Assembly (NCBI GenBank): GCA_001275005.1
Contig: JWZX01003022.1
Span: 1-42,352, forward strand
Direction: 5' to 3'
Length of the DNA stretch: 42,352 nucleotides
Source of the DNA: Chrysochromulina tobinii
Lineage: Eukaryota; Haptophyta; Prymnesiales; Chrysochromulinaceae
Shown here in pieces: positions 28,151-38,358 of this stretch (its first letter is position 1; each line of letters opens with the position of its first letter). The notes beneath the pieces were generated by a model. That model was not told the origin of the DNA and did not search any database. It saw only the letters and a list, made by a program, of their open reading frames with translations. Both the position numbers and the translations under genes were made by a program.

Positions 28151-28645
28151 TCGGGCTTGATTGATTGCTTGCACCGTGCACAGCTCGCTCGTCGACAGGA
28201 ACTTCGGGCGGCGAGTGTGCATGGCGAGGGAACGCGGATCGAGCCATCGTAGACCGTAGATCGGAGAGGGTTGTTACCAGGGTGAAGAGGGGGGTGGGGA
28301 CCGGGTGTGACACACGTACTAGTCTGAATGGAGATATGGCGAGTCGTCCGCCGCGCGCCGCACCCAGCCGGTACCTCACGCAACCAAGATGCCTGTACGA
28401 AAAGTTACGAAACGTGATGTTATACGATACCATTACCGACAATCCCGGACAAGATGGACAAGAACGCTCAACTTCCACACGAAGAAACCGCGGTTTCGTC
28501 AGATTTCTAGTGGCCCCATTTTCACCGACCCCCTTCGCGAACTCGTGCGGTCGACGCGCAAGAGCATAAAAGTCCACACTTCGGCGACGCAGCTTCGGGC
28601 GAAGGAACGGTGCGACGCGCGGAAGGGCACGTCCGTCGACTCCTT
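28151..28645. other. intergenic, upstream of the alpha/beta hydrolase
   Basis: No gene seen. The right half is AT-richer and carries the TATA-like box at 28565. Confidence 0.4.
28565..28572 (+). promoter_or_regulatory. TATA-like box CATAAAAG
   Basis: CATAAAAG about 75 bp before the ATG at 28646, the best TATA match near any start in this window. Confidence 0.4.
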
Positions 28646-29563
28646 ATGCGTCCTTCCTTGAGGCTCGTGATGTATTACGCGCTAGGAGCTGCGGCAGGCA
28701 TTCTCCGCTCGCAGATACTCCTATCCACTGGTCTCAAAATGGAATGGCTCAAGTGCGGAGTCCGCACTTCCGTGTCTCCTCCACCCGTAGTATTCATTCA
28801 CGGCACCTTCCACGGCGCGTGGTGCTGGGAGCAGCACTGGCTGGAGCACTTCTCCAAAGCCGGGCTTGAGGCGCATGCCATCTCGCTGCGCGGGACCTCC
28901 GGCTCACCCGCCGATCAGACGTCGGTCAAGATCACCGAGCACGTGGCTGACCTGAAAGCCTTCGTGGCTGAGGCCTTGGGCCCCGGCGCACCACCGCCTG
29001 CGATCGTGGGCCACTCGTTTGCGAGTGCAACCGTGCTCAAGTACCTCGAGGCGGGCGGCGCGGCCTCGGGCATTGCGTTGATCTGCGGCGTGCCACCCTC
29101 TGGCAACGGCCCAATGACCATGCGCTTCGTGCGCCGGAACCTCGGCCAAGCCTGGTCCATCCTTCGTGGCTTCGCTTTCAAGACAGCCACACGGGAGCCT
29201 GACGTCGCTAGAAGGCTCTTCTTCGACGAGGAAACGCCCGCGAGCACCATTGATCCGTTGCTCCCGCGGCTCGCGGCTGACTCCAAGGTGGGGATCAACC
29301 TGCAGCACTTTAACTCAAACTTGCCGAGTAAGGCAACCGGACAGGACGGGCGTGCGTCGTGGCTGGCAGGCGCGGCGCTGGCGCCATCGCTTGTATTGGG
29401 CGCAACGCGGGACTACGTTGTCGATCGCGAAGGCGTCGAAGAGAGCGCCGCGTTTCTGGGCGTTGAGGCGCAGTACTGTGAGCTGCCTCACGATGTCATG
29501 CTGTGTGAGGGATGGGTGGAACCCGCAGAGCGCGTGATTACGTGGGTGCGGGGGTTGTGTTGA
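28646..29563 (+). CDS. Alpha/beta hydrolase
   Basis: ATG 28646, 305 aa. Oxyanion-loop motif HGTFHGAWCW (52-61), nucleophile elbow VGHSFAS (Ser124), an acid Asp in GATRDYVVD (256 or 260) and His282 in ELPHDVML make a complete triad. The size and the HG-x-WCW pattern fit the esterase/lipase-like group related to hydroxynitrile lyases and methylesterases. A hydrophobic N-terminus (LVMYYALGAAAGILRSQ) may be a membrane anchor or transit peptide. The substrate cannot be told from sequence. Confidence 0.88.
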   Translation: MRPSLRLVMYYALGAAAGILRSQILLSTGLKMEWLKCGVRTSVSPPPVVFIHGTFHGAWCWEQHWLEHFSKAGLEAHAISLRGTSGSPADQTSVKITEHVADLKAFVAEALGPGAPPPAIVGHSFASATVLKYLEAGGAASGIALICGVPPSGNGPMTMRFVRRNLGQAWSILRGFAFKTATREPDVARRLFFDEETPASTIDPLLPRLAADSKVGINLQHFNSNLPSKATGQDGRASWLAGAALAPSLVLGATRDYVVDREGVEESAAFLGVEAQYCELPHDVMLCEGWVEPAERVITWVRGLC

Positions 29564-29739
29564 GAAGTATTACAGCACTGTGTAGAGTGTTGCGACCAGG
29601 TTCCTCTTACTTTTTAACACGGTCGCGACGCGGGAAAGTCCCGCTTCCTTGCTGAGTGCCATCACGCGACGCCTTGGTTTTAACAGCGTTTCCAATGAGG
29701 TTGAGTCACAAGCTAGATCCGAGTAAATCCGAGTATCCG

Positions 29740-31674
29740 TCACTCGACGCTTTTATCGCGGTCCTGCTCAATGAGAAAGGTCCACCATGAGAGGAACTGC
29801 AGCGGCGTCTTCGCCGGGTGCATCGAGATGGGCACTGGGCAGCGCGTGGCGTTCATGTACACAGACTGGCACGTGCTGCGGTCGATGAGCGTGGCCGCAC
29901 TAGTCCGGACGGTCCCGTTTCGACGAACCGTCCCGTTTCGGAAGAGTGACGACGGAAGCGTGGCACGGCCGTCCCGCGCGTCGATGGTGACCAAGCTTGG
30001 ATCGACCGTTGGACTGTAGAGAAGCTCGTTGCACTTGCGCCGTCTCGTATTAATGACGAACCCGGCGAGGCGTGAACGCGAACATTCACAGGGGATCGAG
30101 GGCAGGAATGGCATCATCGTGACGCACGTGCACTGCATGAAGCGAATGTTGAGCAGATGCATGCAAAGGCCGAGGGCTGAGTCCTCAAAGTCGGACGCCC
30201 ACTCGCACCGCGCGCTGCGACTCGTGCTCTCGTTCTTGAGCACCCAAGCGGTGTTGAGACCTCCTGACGCGGAGAGCATGAACGGCGGCGTGACTGGGGG
30301 AGAGTTCGATGCGTTGGTACTCGACGATGCGTTGCCAAGTTTGCGATCGACTCGCAAGACGCGTGGGCACGTGCGATCGGGCGACGCGATGGCCGCCACG
30401 CGCTCGATGCATTTGCTCTTCACGAGCACATAGAGCGACGCGTGGGAAAACCCCTCGAAGCCGCCCTGAGCATAGGGGATGCTGTGGGTGTCCTTGCGCA
30501 CGCGCCGCCCCGCCTCCGTCTCCCATCCAATTTGGAACTCGTCGTCAAACGCACGGTAGAGAGCCTGGAAGGTCGCCGTCGCACGCAGCGGCGCGCGATA
30601 CTCCTTCTGATGGGCCGGCAGAGGATCCGGTGGCCCCCTCGACACCCACGGCGTGCCTGTGTACGAAGGCATGTATGCGCCGTTCCCAAAGTACAACGGC
30701 CCGTCACTGCCGACGGTCCGGTCGAAGCCATGCAGCAGGCGCAGCAGCGCGCGCGGCAGCACGATCGAGTCAAGGTCGATCTTGAGATAGAAACGCTTTC
30801 GCGGCAGTGCCTCGAGCATTGCCTCGAAGATGGCCGCACCCTTGGCCCAGTTGTGATGGTTACCTGATGGGGGAGACGCAACCGAACGCAATCAATGGGA
30901 ACCAGCGCAGCGGCGGCTATCAGAGGCCATCTGAGGCCAACCGAGGCCAACAAAGGCTGATCAACGGCCATCAGAGGTAGTATAGTTACCCTCCTTGAAC
31001 TGCCCATGAAACGTGCGGATGCGTCCCCAGAAGCAACGCGGGAAGATACGGGGCCTTGGGGTCTCGGAGGCGGCTGCGCACAGAGGCCATTGCGCACAAT
31101 GGCGGAGAGCGCTGAAGCCACTGTGCAGCACCGCGTGAGTCGCGAGCCACGGCGGGGGCACGAACGAGAAAGGCAGATGGCGCGGCTTTCCTCGACAAAA
31201 CGGTCTGCCGTCTTTACACTTTCTCAGGGCCTCGAGATCGGCGTCCTGCGAGCAGTTTGGGCCCGGCGACCACTGCTGTCCTCGCGGTGTGAGCACGGCC
31301 TTCTCGCAGATGACCGTGCAATCGTATAGGGCCACGGCATCCACCGTCGCAGGCCTGCCCATTGAGGAGCTCAGGCTGCGCATCCACGTGATCATGGCGC
31401 ATGCGAGGAGCTCGCCTGCGAGGCACGCCACCTCGCTGGTCTGTGCGGAGGTCGCAGAGGGCGCGACGGCCATGAAGCCGAAGCCAATGTCGCCTACCAA
31501 TGTCGCCTTGGTTGGTTTGAAGCTCCGCTCGTCGCCGAGGAGTTCTTTTCGTTGACGCGCCAGCTTAGTCTCGTTCAGGTCCTTGGCTGGGACGCAGATC
31601 CTCGGGTCGGACATCAGCGCCCCGGCGTACCCTTTGTCGAGGCTGCGCGTCTCCGCCAACGGCCTCTGAACCAT
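29740..31674 (-). CDS. GT31-like (galactosyltransferase/fringe-type) glycosyltransferase
   Basis: Exons 31674-30990 and 30863-29740 join in phase 1 (FKEG|NHHNWAKG) to 602 aa. The catalytic part reads like the fringe/core-1 galactosyltransferase group: WAKGAAIFEAMLEALP, then FYLKIDLDS with the DxD-type metal site (DLD), PLYFGNGAYMP, and GGFEGFSHASLYVLVKSKC in place of the GGAGYxxS loop. A Cys-rich C-terminal extension with Asn-x-Ser/Thr sites follows, suiting a Golgi lumenal enzyme. No clear signal anchor is found after ATG 31674; the frame is open a little further 5', so a first exon may be missing. Glycosyltransferase call moderate; acceptor unknown. Confidence 0.65.
30864..30989 (-). other. 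intron of the glycosyltransferase gene, introner-like
   Basis: Phase 1. The intron starts GTAACTATACTACC and the next exon starts GTAACCATCACAAC. The body begins CCTCTGATGGCC and ends GCGTCTCCCCCATCAG, matching the family in DEG7. Confidence 0.8.
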
Positions 31675-31897
31675 CCTCTCTTTGGGCCTTGACGTCGCGA
31701 TGGAATGCACAGGCTTTTCTAGGACGAGGTTCGGTAAATAGAAATTGCATGCGCCTCCATAAACTCAGAGTTCCACATCGCTCTGGGTAAAGATGAGGAT
31801 GCATGCATCGTGCCTTCTCGTGACTCGACTATCCACCGACTAGACCTCTGCGTCTCTCCCGACAAGCCGCTCGCTCCACCTTTCGCGGTCCTCTCCG
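31675..31897. promoter_or_regulatory. divergent promoter region, glycosyltransferase and RING genes
   Basis: About 220 bp between divergent starts; no defined element. Confidence 0.25.
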
Positions 31898-33928
31898 ATG
31901 TCCTCTTCGTGCAACGTGTGCGGCAAGGCACTGGGCAGCAGCATGGTCGTGAAGACCGTCTGCGAAGGCGCCTGCTGCTTTCGGACTGGCGTCCACGATG
32001 AGTGCTTCGCGCACCGCGAGAAAACGGGTATCCGGATGCTCGTGTCGAACAGAGGAGCTCTTGTCGAGACCCTGGCCGGGTGCATTCAGCCCAAGGTGTG
32101 GAAGCGATTCAAGGCGGAGCTGTGGCAGTCGGAGCACCTCGCGACCCAGCGCGCCGTGTGCATCTGCGTGTGCGGCGGCACGTGGGCACCAGCCGAGCGA
32201 GTGCGGATGGGCATGGCCACGCTCTCCGAGAACGTGCCTCCGGAGTGCAACAAGGAGAACCGTGCCTTCAAGCGGCTTGAGCTCGAGCGCCTCGAGCTTG
32301 AGGAGGAACGCGCGCGCCGGCGCGAGGCGCGTGCGAAGCTCGAGCTTGCCAAGGCTACGGCGCAGGAGGAGAAGCGCGAGAAGGATCTCGCAAAGGTTGC
32401 GGCACGGGCTGCGCGGGCTGCGCGGCTGAGCACGCGGCCAGGCGCGGCGGCTGCAGCGGCGGCGAGAGTGACATCGGCTTCGCCGCCTCGCCCGTCCGCG
32501 GCCGTCGAGCCATCCAGCCCGACAGAGATCGCAAGCCCGACCGGCCCGATGAGTCCATCGTACCGCCTCTTGGAGCGCGCGCTCGAGCATGGCGTGGAGC
32601 AGGTCCCCCTCGTCAAGCTGCCTTCGGCCAACGTCCGCGTGGGCGTGAGTGACACTGCCGTCCTCAAGCGGCTGCCGGTGTCGCGCCGGCTGGTGTCGCC
32701 CGTCGTGCTGACGGCTCCGACTGCGCCGCCGCCGCCCGTGTCACTCATCACGGCGGCACCCCCGATGCGTGTGACGCCCTCTGTGATGGCACTGCGCCCT
32801 CGGCCGTGCCCTCCGCCGCTAGTGATCACGCTCAGCCCCTTCGAGGAGCTCAGTCTGCTCACGGTGCCGTCGCTGCTGCGTGCCATCCGTGAAGAGGCAT
32901 TTGAGTGCGGCTGTGCATGCGAGTTCGTCGGAGCGGCCGAGGGCGAGCAAGGCACGCAGCGCGAGCAGAAGCACGGCAAGCGGGGCCCTTGCCTCGAGCT
33001 GCGCCCGCGCCATTGGTCGATGGGCCTCGAGACACTCCTCAAGTGTGCGCCGTGCGATGACGAGGAGGAGGACAACGAGAAGGGCAAGGAGCAGGACGAC
33101 GAGGAGGAAGACCAAGAAGACGGCACGGAGAACGAGGTACGCTTCTCGTGGGATGCGCTCAAGAGACTCGAGCAAGCAGAGGGGAGCATCCTGTGGCTGC
33201 TGAGGCACGAGCATTGCGGATCCCACCGCGCGTGGCGCGAGCACCTTCACTGCCGCCAGGTGCTGCTGCATGAGTTCCATCTGCGGCCCTCTTCGGTTGA
33301 GCTCGCGCCCGAGATACGTCCAGCGCTCGCGAGCCTGAGCCAGGGGCAGGTGCTCTCCGAGCTTGAGCGAGCCATGGACGAGCAGGGTGAGACCGTCTTT
33401 GCACCCGGGCTGAGCCCTGCGCATGTGCGAGTGCTACTGCATGCGCCGCGCGCCTGCTGCTGCTCGCCGGATTCGACGAGCGCCACCGGCATCTGTGCCT
33501 CTCGGATCTGCACGATCCACGTCCTCATCGGACAGAGCGCGAGTGCGGACTTCGTCGCCGAATGCGTGGCTGCCAACGTACGAGCGCGTCTCTTTGAGGA
33601 CCGCCCGTACACTGCGCAGCGGCGACGCGTGAGTGACAGCTCTGCGGACGCGGGGATGGCCGCCATCGTCCCGGCCAGAAAAGCCAGCTCGACCACGCCA
33701 CCGCCGCCGCTGCCGCCGCCGCTGCTGCCTTCAGAGCTGACGGACGACCATGCGGGGCTGTGCCTCATTTGCCTCGAGATGCCGATCTCCCGGATCTTCG
33801 TGCCGTGCGGCCACGTGTCTGCATGCGGCGCATGTGCCGATGCGTGGCTGGCCACGGAGCGCACGTGCCCGCTCTGCCTCGACGAGGCGACAGATGCCCT
33901 CGAGGCGCTCCACGCATCCACCTGCTGA
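31898..33928 (+). CDS. RING-type E3 ubiquitin ligase with N-terminal Cys/His-rich region
   Basis: ATG 31898, 676 aa, single exon. The C-terminal RING is complete: CLICLEMPISRIFVPCGH, then CGACADAW and TCPLC (C3HC4, of the MGRN1/IAP style). The N-terminus has C5-x2-C8, CEGACC, HDECF and later VCICVCGGTW, separated by KRFKAELWQSEH; this order recalls the N-terminal zinc region of Headcase proteins, a weak resemblance. A charged coiled coil (ELERLELEEERARRREARAK) and an acidic run (EEEDNEKGKEQDDEEE) lie between. Ubiquitin transfer is the family role; the target is unknown. Confidence 0.85.
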   Translation: MSSSCNVCGKALGSSMVVKTVCEGACCFRTGVHDECFAHREKTGIRMLVSNRGALVETLAGCIQPKVWKRFKAELWQSEHLATQRAVCICVCGGTWAPAERVRMGMATLSENVPPECNKENRAFKRLELERLELEEERARRREARAKLELAKATAQEEKREKDLAKVAARAARAARLSTRPGAAAAAAARVTSASPPRPSAAVEPSSPTEIASPTGPMSPSYRLLERALEHGVEQVPLVKLPSANVRVGVSDTAVLKRLPVSRRLVSPVVLTAPTAPPPPVSLITAAPPMRVTPSVMALRPRPCPPPLVITLSPFEELSLLTVPSLLRAIREEAFECGCACEFVGAAEGEQGTQREQKHGKRGPCLELRPRHWSMGLETLLKCAPCDDEEEDNEKGKEQDDEEEDQEDGTENEVRFSWDALKRLEQAEGSILWLLRHEHCGSHRAWREHLHCRQVLLHEFHLRPSSVELAPEIRPALASLSQGQVLSELERAMDEQGETVFAPGLSPAHVRVLLHAPRACCCSPDSTSATGICASRICTIHVLIGQSASADFVAECVAANVRARLFEDRPYTAQRRRVSDSSADAGMAAIVPARKASSTTPPPPLPPPLLPSELTDDHAGLCLICLEMPISRIFVPCGHVSACGACADAWLATERTCPLCLDEATDALEALHASTC

Positions 33929-35133
33929 AGCTGAGAGGCTTCGGCGAGCTGCACGTCGGCGAGCTGCACGGCGCAAACTCGCGAATCGGGCGGAGTGGGA
34001 TCGGATAAGGGATCGGACGTCAACGGACGCGATCGGTGCGCTCTCTTCGGGATCCAAGGCCCTTGCGGGATCGGACGTCAACGGACGCGATCGGTGCGCT
34101 CTCTTCGGAGAGTGGGAGATCAGCGGGAGATCAGCGGGATCGGACGGCGCGATGGGCGGCGACGAGAGACACTGAGGCGGGGGACGGGGCCAGTGCTCGC
34201 GTCTGCGCCGCGCAGACGGCGAGCGCGGCGGCACGGGCACGGGCAACAGCAGCAGCGACAATTAAGCGACAATCGCGACAGGTGAGGAGCAACCTGGACA
34301 CGCTCTCACAAGAATCGGAAGCTACTCTTCTGCACATGCAGGCGGGCAAGGGCCAAGGCGATGAGAGGTAACCAGAGAGGCAACACGCCTGGCGTGCAGA
34401 AGAACCGCGTGCTCGTGTAGTGCTCGTGGGCCTCAGCGCGTCACACTGTGACTGTCGGATGTGTGTACCTCCGAACGTACGTTCTTCTTTCGCGGTTTAC
34501 GCCCTGCCTGCGCTGCCTAGCCAGTCGCGTTCACCTTGTTGTTCTCGGTGTACATCAGCTAAATGCCGGGCGTTACTCGCGCAGAGAAACGGAGAGGGGT
34601 TGTGCTGAAGACCCATCAGCCCCCGAGCGAGGGGCCGCGCGCTCGCCACTCGCGAGCCTCGCGAGCGTGGCCGAGATTGAGACTACGTAAATAAACACGC
34701 CACGGCGCAGGGGTCAAACGCCGGGCGCCACCCCAGGCGCCGCGTCGAGGCGCGGGGCGGTGTGTTTGTGCTGTGGTGTACCTGTAGCTCAAGACGATCG
34801 GATGTACGCGATGTTCAAATTCGATGTTGCACCGTAGTCGCCCGGCCGTCACCCGCCCGAAGAAGCGAGCGGTAGCCGGTACCCGGGGTCCACACCCGCG
34901 TCACTTCTTAGTCACTTCTATATTCAGCTGAACATGGTCCCGCCCACCCACCGCGATTCAGAGCCTGGTCTAGCTTTAGCAGGGACCGGGATGTCGCGCT
35001 CACCAGGCTGCCGTTTGTGTACCGGTAGTTTGATGAACCGCCAATCAACCAACGCGACCAAGTTTACATGTATTTTTCCGTATTGGGTAAATCACAGCAT
35101 TGTTCACGGGACGAAAGCCTTGAGATCGAGGCT
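33929..35133. other. intergenic, 1.2 kb
   Basis: No convincing gene or RNA. It contains the 42-bp direct repeats listed separately. The right end is the upstream region of the HscB-like gene. Confidence 0.45.
34009..34108. repeat. perfect 42-bp direct repeat with 16-bp spacer
   Basis: 34009-34050 and 34067-34108 are identical (GGGATCGGACGTCAACGGAC to CTCTTCGG). The spacer does not look like the CTGAT-unit element. It lies just 3' of the RING gene. Confidence 0.9.
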
Positions 35134-35676
35134 ATGCTACTCAGCGTGCGGCGCCTGACGTCAGCAACGATCACCGATCGCTTCGCGCTGCTGCAGGCCG
35201 CGAGGCGCTTTGACCTCGACCTTGACCAGCTGCAGCGTCGGTACAAGCTACTGATGGGCGAAACACATCCCGATCGGCACAGCCGCAGCAACACGGCAGA
35301 TCAGCAAGCCGCCGCCGACCATGCATCGGAGCTGACTGATGCGTACGCCGTGCTGCGAGCGCCGCACACGCGAGCCGTGCATTTGCTTGAGTTGCTTGGC
35401 AAACCGCTAAACGAGGATACGGGCAGCACGCTGCTCTGCCCTACATTCTTGATGGAGGTGATGGAGGTGCGCGAGGCACTAGTGGAGGCGGGTAAGCGGC
35501 TTGACAAGCTGCAGCCGCTGCGCGACGCCAACACGACATCAATGGAGCGGCTATACGACGAGCTCGCGAGCGCGTTTGCTGCCCAGGACATGGAGCAGGC
35601 CCTGAAGCTGACGGCGCGCTTGCAATATCTGCAACGAATCGAGGAGGAAATCCATGAACGCATGCCGGTGAAGTGA
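35134..35676 (+). CDS. HSCB: HscB/Jac1-type Fe-S cluster co-chaperone
   Basis: J-domain with the HPD motif (H45-P46-D47 in GETHPDRHS), preceded by FALLQAARRFDLDLDQLQRR, then the HscB C-terminal helical domain (FLMEVMEVREALVEAG, ASAFAAQDMEQALKL). 180 aa from ATG 35134, whose MLLSVRRLTSAT start suits mitochondrial import; an in-frame ATG at 35068 would add 22 residues. HscB brings the ISCU scaffold to the mitochondrial Hsp70 for cluster transfer. The N-terminal zinc module of animal HscB is absent. Convergent with the twin CX9C gene. Confidence 0.92.
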   Translation: MLLSVRRLTSATITDRFALLQAARRFDLDLDQLQRRYKLLMGETHPDRHSRSNTADQQAAADHASELTDAYAVLRAPHTRAVHLLELLGKPLNEDTGSTLLCPTFLMEVMEVREALVEAGKRLDKLQPLRDANTTSMERLYDELASAFAAQDMEQALKLTARLQYLQRIEEEIHERMPVK

Positions 35677-35855
35677 TGTGTGTTGAGGAGGTGAGGACGA
35701 GGAACACATGCACGAGTTCCGCAGACGTAATATACTTGACAAAACTGCGCTGATCCTGAAAAGATAAACCGAAGCACCTAAGATGCGTTGCGACTTTTTG
35801 TTGTTCGGTGCTGAGGAAGATATCACGAAAATATTCGACACGCATGACAAGCAAC

Positions 35856-36125
35856 TTACTGATGCGTTCTGCGCGCGGTTGCGCTTGCAAGCACGGCTTC
35901 AGCGGCGCGGCGATGGCACAGCTTAAATTCCTCAAGCACCGCGGCGCAGGCTTTGGCCTGGCCAGCATTCTCCTCCACGCACGCTGCCCACTTGCGGTAG
36001 AACGGTTGACAGTCACCCAATCGCAAACCATCAGTCCCAGCTCGTGCCTGCTCGGCCTTAGCCTGTGCCTCCTCCTTGGCAGTTTTGCAATCGACGCACT
36101 CGACCTCAGCAGCCGGAGTCGCCAT
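35856..36125 (-). CDS. Twin CX9C (CHCH-type) small mitochondrial protein
   Basis: ATG 36125, 89 aa. C39-x9-C49 and C60-x9-C70 form a perfect twin CX9C pair in a helical hairpin (CQPFYRKWAAC, CAAVLEEFKLC). Such proteins are oxidised by Mia40 in the intermembrane space and serve in cytochrome oxidase or MICOS assembly. A further CVDC at the N-terminus may be an extra metal or disulfide site. I cannot tell which subfamily. It is tail-to-tail with the HscB-like gene. Confidence 0.85.
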   Translation of the reverse strand: MATPAAEVECVDCKTAKEEAQAKAEQARAGTDGLRLGDCQPFYRKWAACVEENAGQAKACAAVLEEFKLCHRRAAEAVLASATARRTHQ

Positions 36126-36374
36126 GCCACGCCGGCCGACGAGAGAGTTCGGCGAAGTTTTCTGCGTCCTCCCGGCCGCGAGAACTTCGCTGTTCAAAAC
36201 AACGCGTACTCACGGGGGCTACTAGAATGGACGGAGGTGTGGCCAACACAGCCTGCTATACGCAGGCCGAGAGGCCTTTAATCGGCAGAAGGTAGCTTTA
36301 AGGTAGCTTCCCTCAGAGTAAATCGTGAACGATGCCGGGGAGCCCGGGACGACGCTATTTTCAAAAAGAGTGAC

Positions 36375-37883
36375 TCATGGACCGCTCAGTCGCACAAGCT
36401 CCTCGCGTGACATGACGTATCGCTCGACCTTCGTCGGGGTGTCCTGCTGCTCCATGTCCGTGCCCAGCACGCCGAAGTGCAAGTAAAGGAAGACATCGTC
36501 TCCGCGCACGAAGACGCCTGCTACAGGGTGTGCCGTCGCTCGATATTCGATCGGCCCACGCCCACGCTCATCTGCAGTGCGCCACCCAAGCTTAGCACTC
36601 ACCAAGTTGACTGGCTGCGAAAAGTTGACGCCGTCTCTGTTGGACGAAAAGGCCATGGCGACGCACGCGTTGGGTGGCTGGCTCACGGGGAAGAGCGCCA
36701 GCAGCGAGCCGCGTTTGACGGGATTAGCCTGCACGAGAAAGAAGTAGATGTCAACCGTCTCCGCTGGCAGTCCCTTGATCGTCACAGGCTCCCAAGGAGA
36801 CCACGTGCGCAAGTTGTGCGACATAGTGGTCTGCACGGCCCTGCCGCCTACGGGCTCGTGCTGATGCAGGTTGGCTCGCGCATACAGACGAAACGGCTGA
36901 CCGTTGGTGAGATCTCCCAGAGAAGCATCACGCGCTGCAGCCCGATGCAGGCGCACAAGGGAGAGCCGGCCGTCGAACTCGCAGCCAGCATTTCCCGTGT
37001 ACGCCGGCCGTCGATCGATGCAGCCGCGAGGGTTGCTGCCATGGATGATCACCTCAGGTTCGGCTGGCCACCAATTCCATGACCGACTCCGATTGCTCAG
37101 CGTGGGCGGCCATTGTGTTCGCCAGAGCAACACGCCCGATTTGGGATCTTCTCGTGGCGCAGGCAGGCCGTGCCACGAGTCAAATGGAGGAAGCTTCGCC
37201 TTCGGCCCGAGACCCCAGTCTTGAAGCCCGCCGACAAGCAGGTAGTCGGCCACGCCCAGGCGCAGCACAGCAAGATTATGCGCCATATGAGCCATCATCG
37301 GGACGCCGCGAGCAAGGACGGCCTTCTGGCCTCGAGGGTGCCAGAATCTCAAGCCGTCGTCGGACACCGCGTGGACGTGGCCTGGCGATTGAACATTACG
37401 CTTCGCGATCAGGCAAAATTGCGCGAGCACTCCGGCGAGCCGCACGCCGGCGCTGGTGCAGTTTATGATGCTGTAGTAGCGGTATTTTTCATCCACCGTG
37501 TAGTTGTTGATCATCAGCTCGTCGGTTTGGTGCCGTGAGCGGTTGAGCAGCTGTGGGGCACGGCAGATGGCGTTTGCTCTTACACAGTTGTAGTGGACGT
37601 CGCTGCTGCCCCAGTTGCCACGACACTCAGGGCGCAAGGTTTCCATGCGTCCAAGCTGCGCGTGCGCCTCCAACTGAGCCAGTTCTCGCAGCTTCGTATG
37701 CCGCGCTGTGAGCCTCGAATAATATGCATTTGCAAGCCGGCACGTGGCTTCACACACCGAAATGTCTCTGTGCTCCTTCTTGTAGCACGTATGCAAGCAG
37801 ACGTGGTTTATAAACGTGTACTTCTTGGGTAGAAGCACGGGCGGCAGCGGCGTCCTTATATGTCTCTGGAACGAGTCGTTCAT
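36375..37883 (-). CDS. Predicted beta-propeller protein (GH32/43-like), function unknown
   Basis: ATG 37883, 502 aa. The C-terminal two thirds show repeated strands with blade-like turns: CEFDGRLSLVRLH, PFRLYARANLHQHEP, HNLRTWSPWEPVTI, GSLLALFPVSQPP, AMAFSSNRDGVNFS and DDVFLYLHFGVLG. The pattern of Trp-containing turns and SxDG-type loops is that of five-bladed propeller glycosidase-like proteins. No catalytic Asp/Glu set can be assigned. The N-terminal part is Cys-rich (CLHTCYKKEH, CEATC). There is no signal peptide at this start, so a first exon upstream is possible. Confidence 0.6.
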   Translation of the reverse strand: MNDSFQRHIRTPLPPVLLPKKYTFINHVCLHTCYKKEHRDISVCEATCRLANAYYSRLTARHTKLRELAQLEAHAQLGRMETLRPECRGNWGSSDVHYNCVRANAICRAPQLLNRSRHQTDELMINNYTVDEKYRYYSIINCTSAGVRLAGVLAQFCLIAKRNVQSPGHVHAVSDDGLRFWHPRGQKAVLARGVPMMAHMAHNLAVLRLGVADYLLVGGLQDWGLGPKAKLPPFDSWHGLPAPREDPKSGVLLWRTQWPPTLSNRSRSWNWWPAEPEVIIHGSNPRGCIDRRPAYTGNAGCEFDGRLSLVRLHRAAARDASLGDLTNGQPFRLYARANLHQHEPVGGRAVQTTMSHNLRTWSPWEPVTIKGLPAETVDIYFFLVQANPVKRGSLLALFPVSQPPNACVAMAFSSNRDGVNFSQPVNLVSAKLGWRTADERGRGPIEYRATAHPVAGVFVRGDDVFLYLHFGVLGTDMEQQDTPTKVERYVMSREELVRLSGP

Positions 37884-38358
37884 GCAATCCGTGTCGGTAT
37901 CCGGATGCAAAGGCGGTCCGATCGTGTTTTTCCGTCGAAGTTGCAAGAAGTTGCCGCCGCGTCGAGTTATTATCGAGAGTTATTAGTTTCAAAATGGCGA
38001 CATGCGAGAGCGAATAACGTCGGCGCATACTGTGCGCAAATACATGTAGTGTGGTGAGTGTACCCAGGTCTCGTACTAGGCAGTACTGCGTACCCTACTT
38101 TTAGCTTGAGTACCCTACCGACACCGCATAGATGGCATGTTCACATGAAGCACCGCATAAATGGAATGTTCACATGAAGTTTTAGTACGGCGTTCTTGCG
38201 GCCCTTCGCCGCGCGAAACTCTCGAAGCGTTCACGCGCCATGCCACATGGGGGCATGGCACACGCACTCCACCATGGCGCCGTATGGCGCCGGGCCCACA
38301 CCGTGCACTCTGATCGAGTTCGTGAACCGCGTTCCCAGCGCCTAGTGTCCCTAAAGCT
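37884..38358. other. intergenic
   Basis: Upstream region of the propeller gene and 3' flank of the TM gene. Contains the tandem repeat at 38122. Confidence 0.4.
38122..38179. repeat. 29-bp tandem repeat, two copies
   Basis: CACCGCATAGATGGCATG and so on at 38122-38150 is repeated at 38151-38179 with two mismatches, head to tail. Confidence 0.9.

Noticed and set aside
27261-28577. A 438-residue minus-strand open frame
   Set aside because: Low-complexity Arg/Pro/His composition, antisense to the tail of the same gene, no family features.
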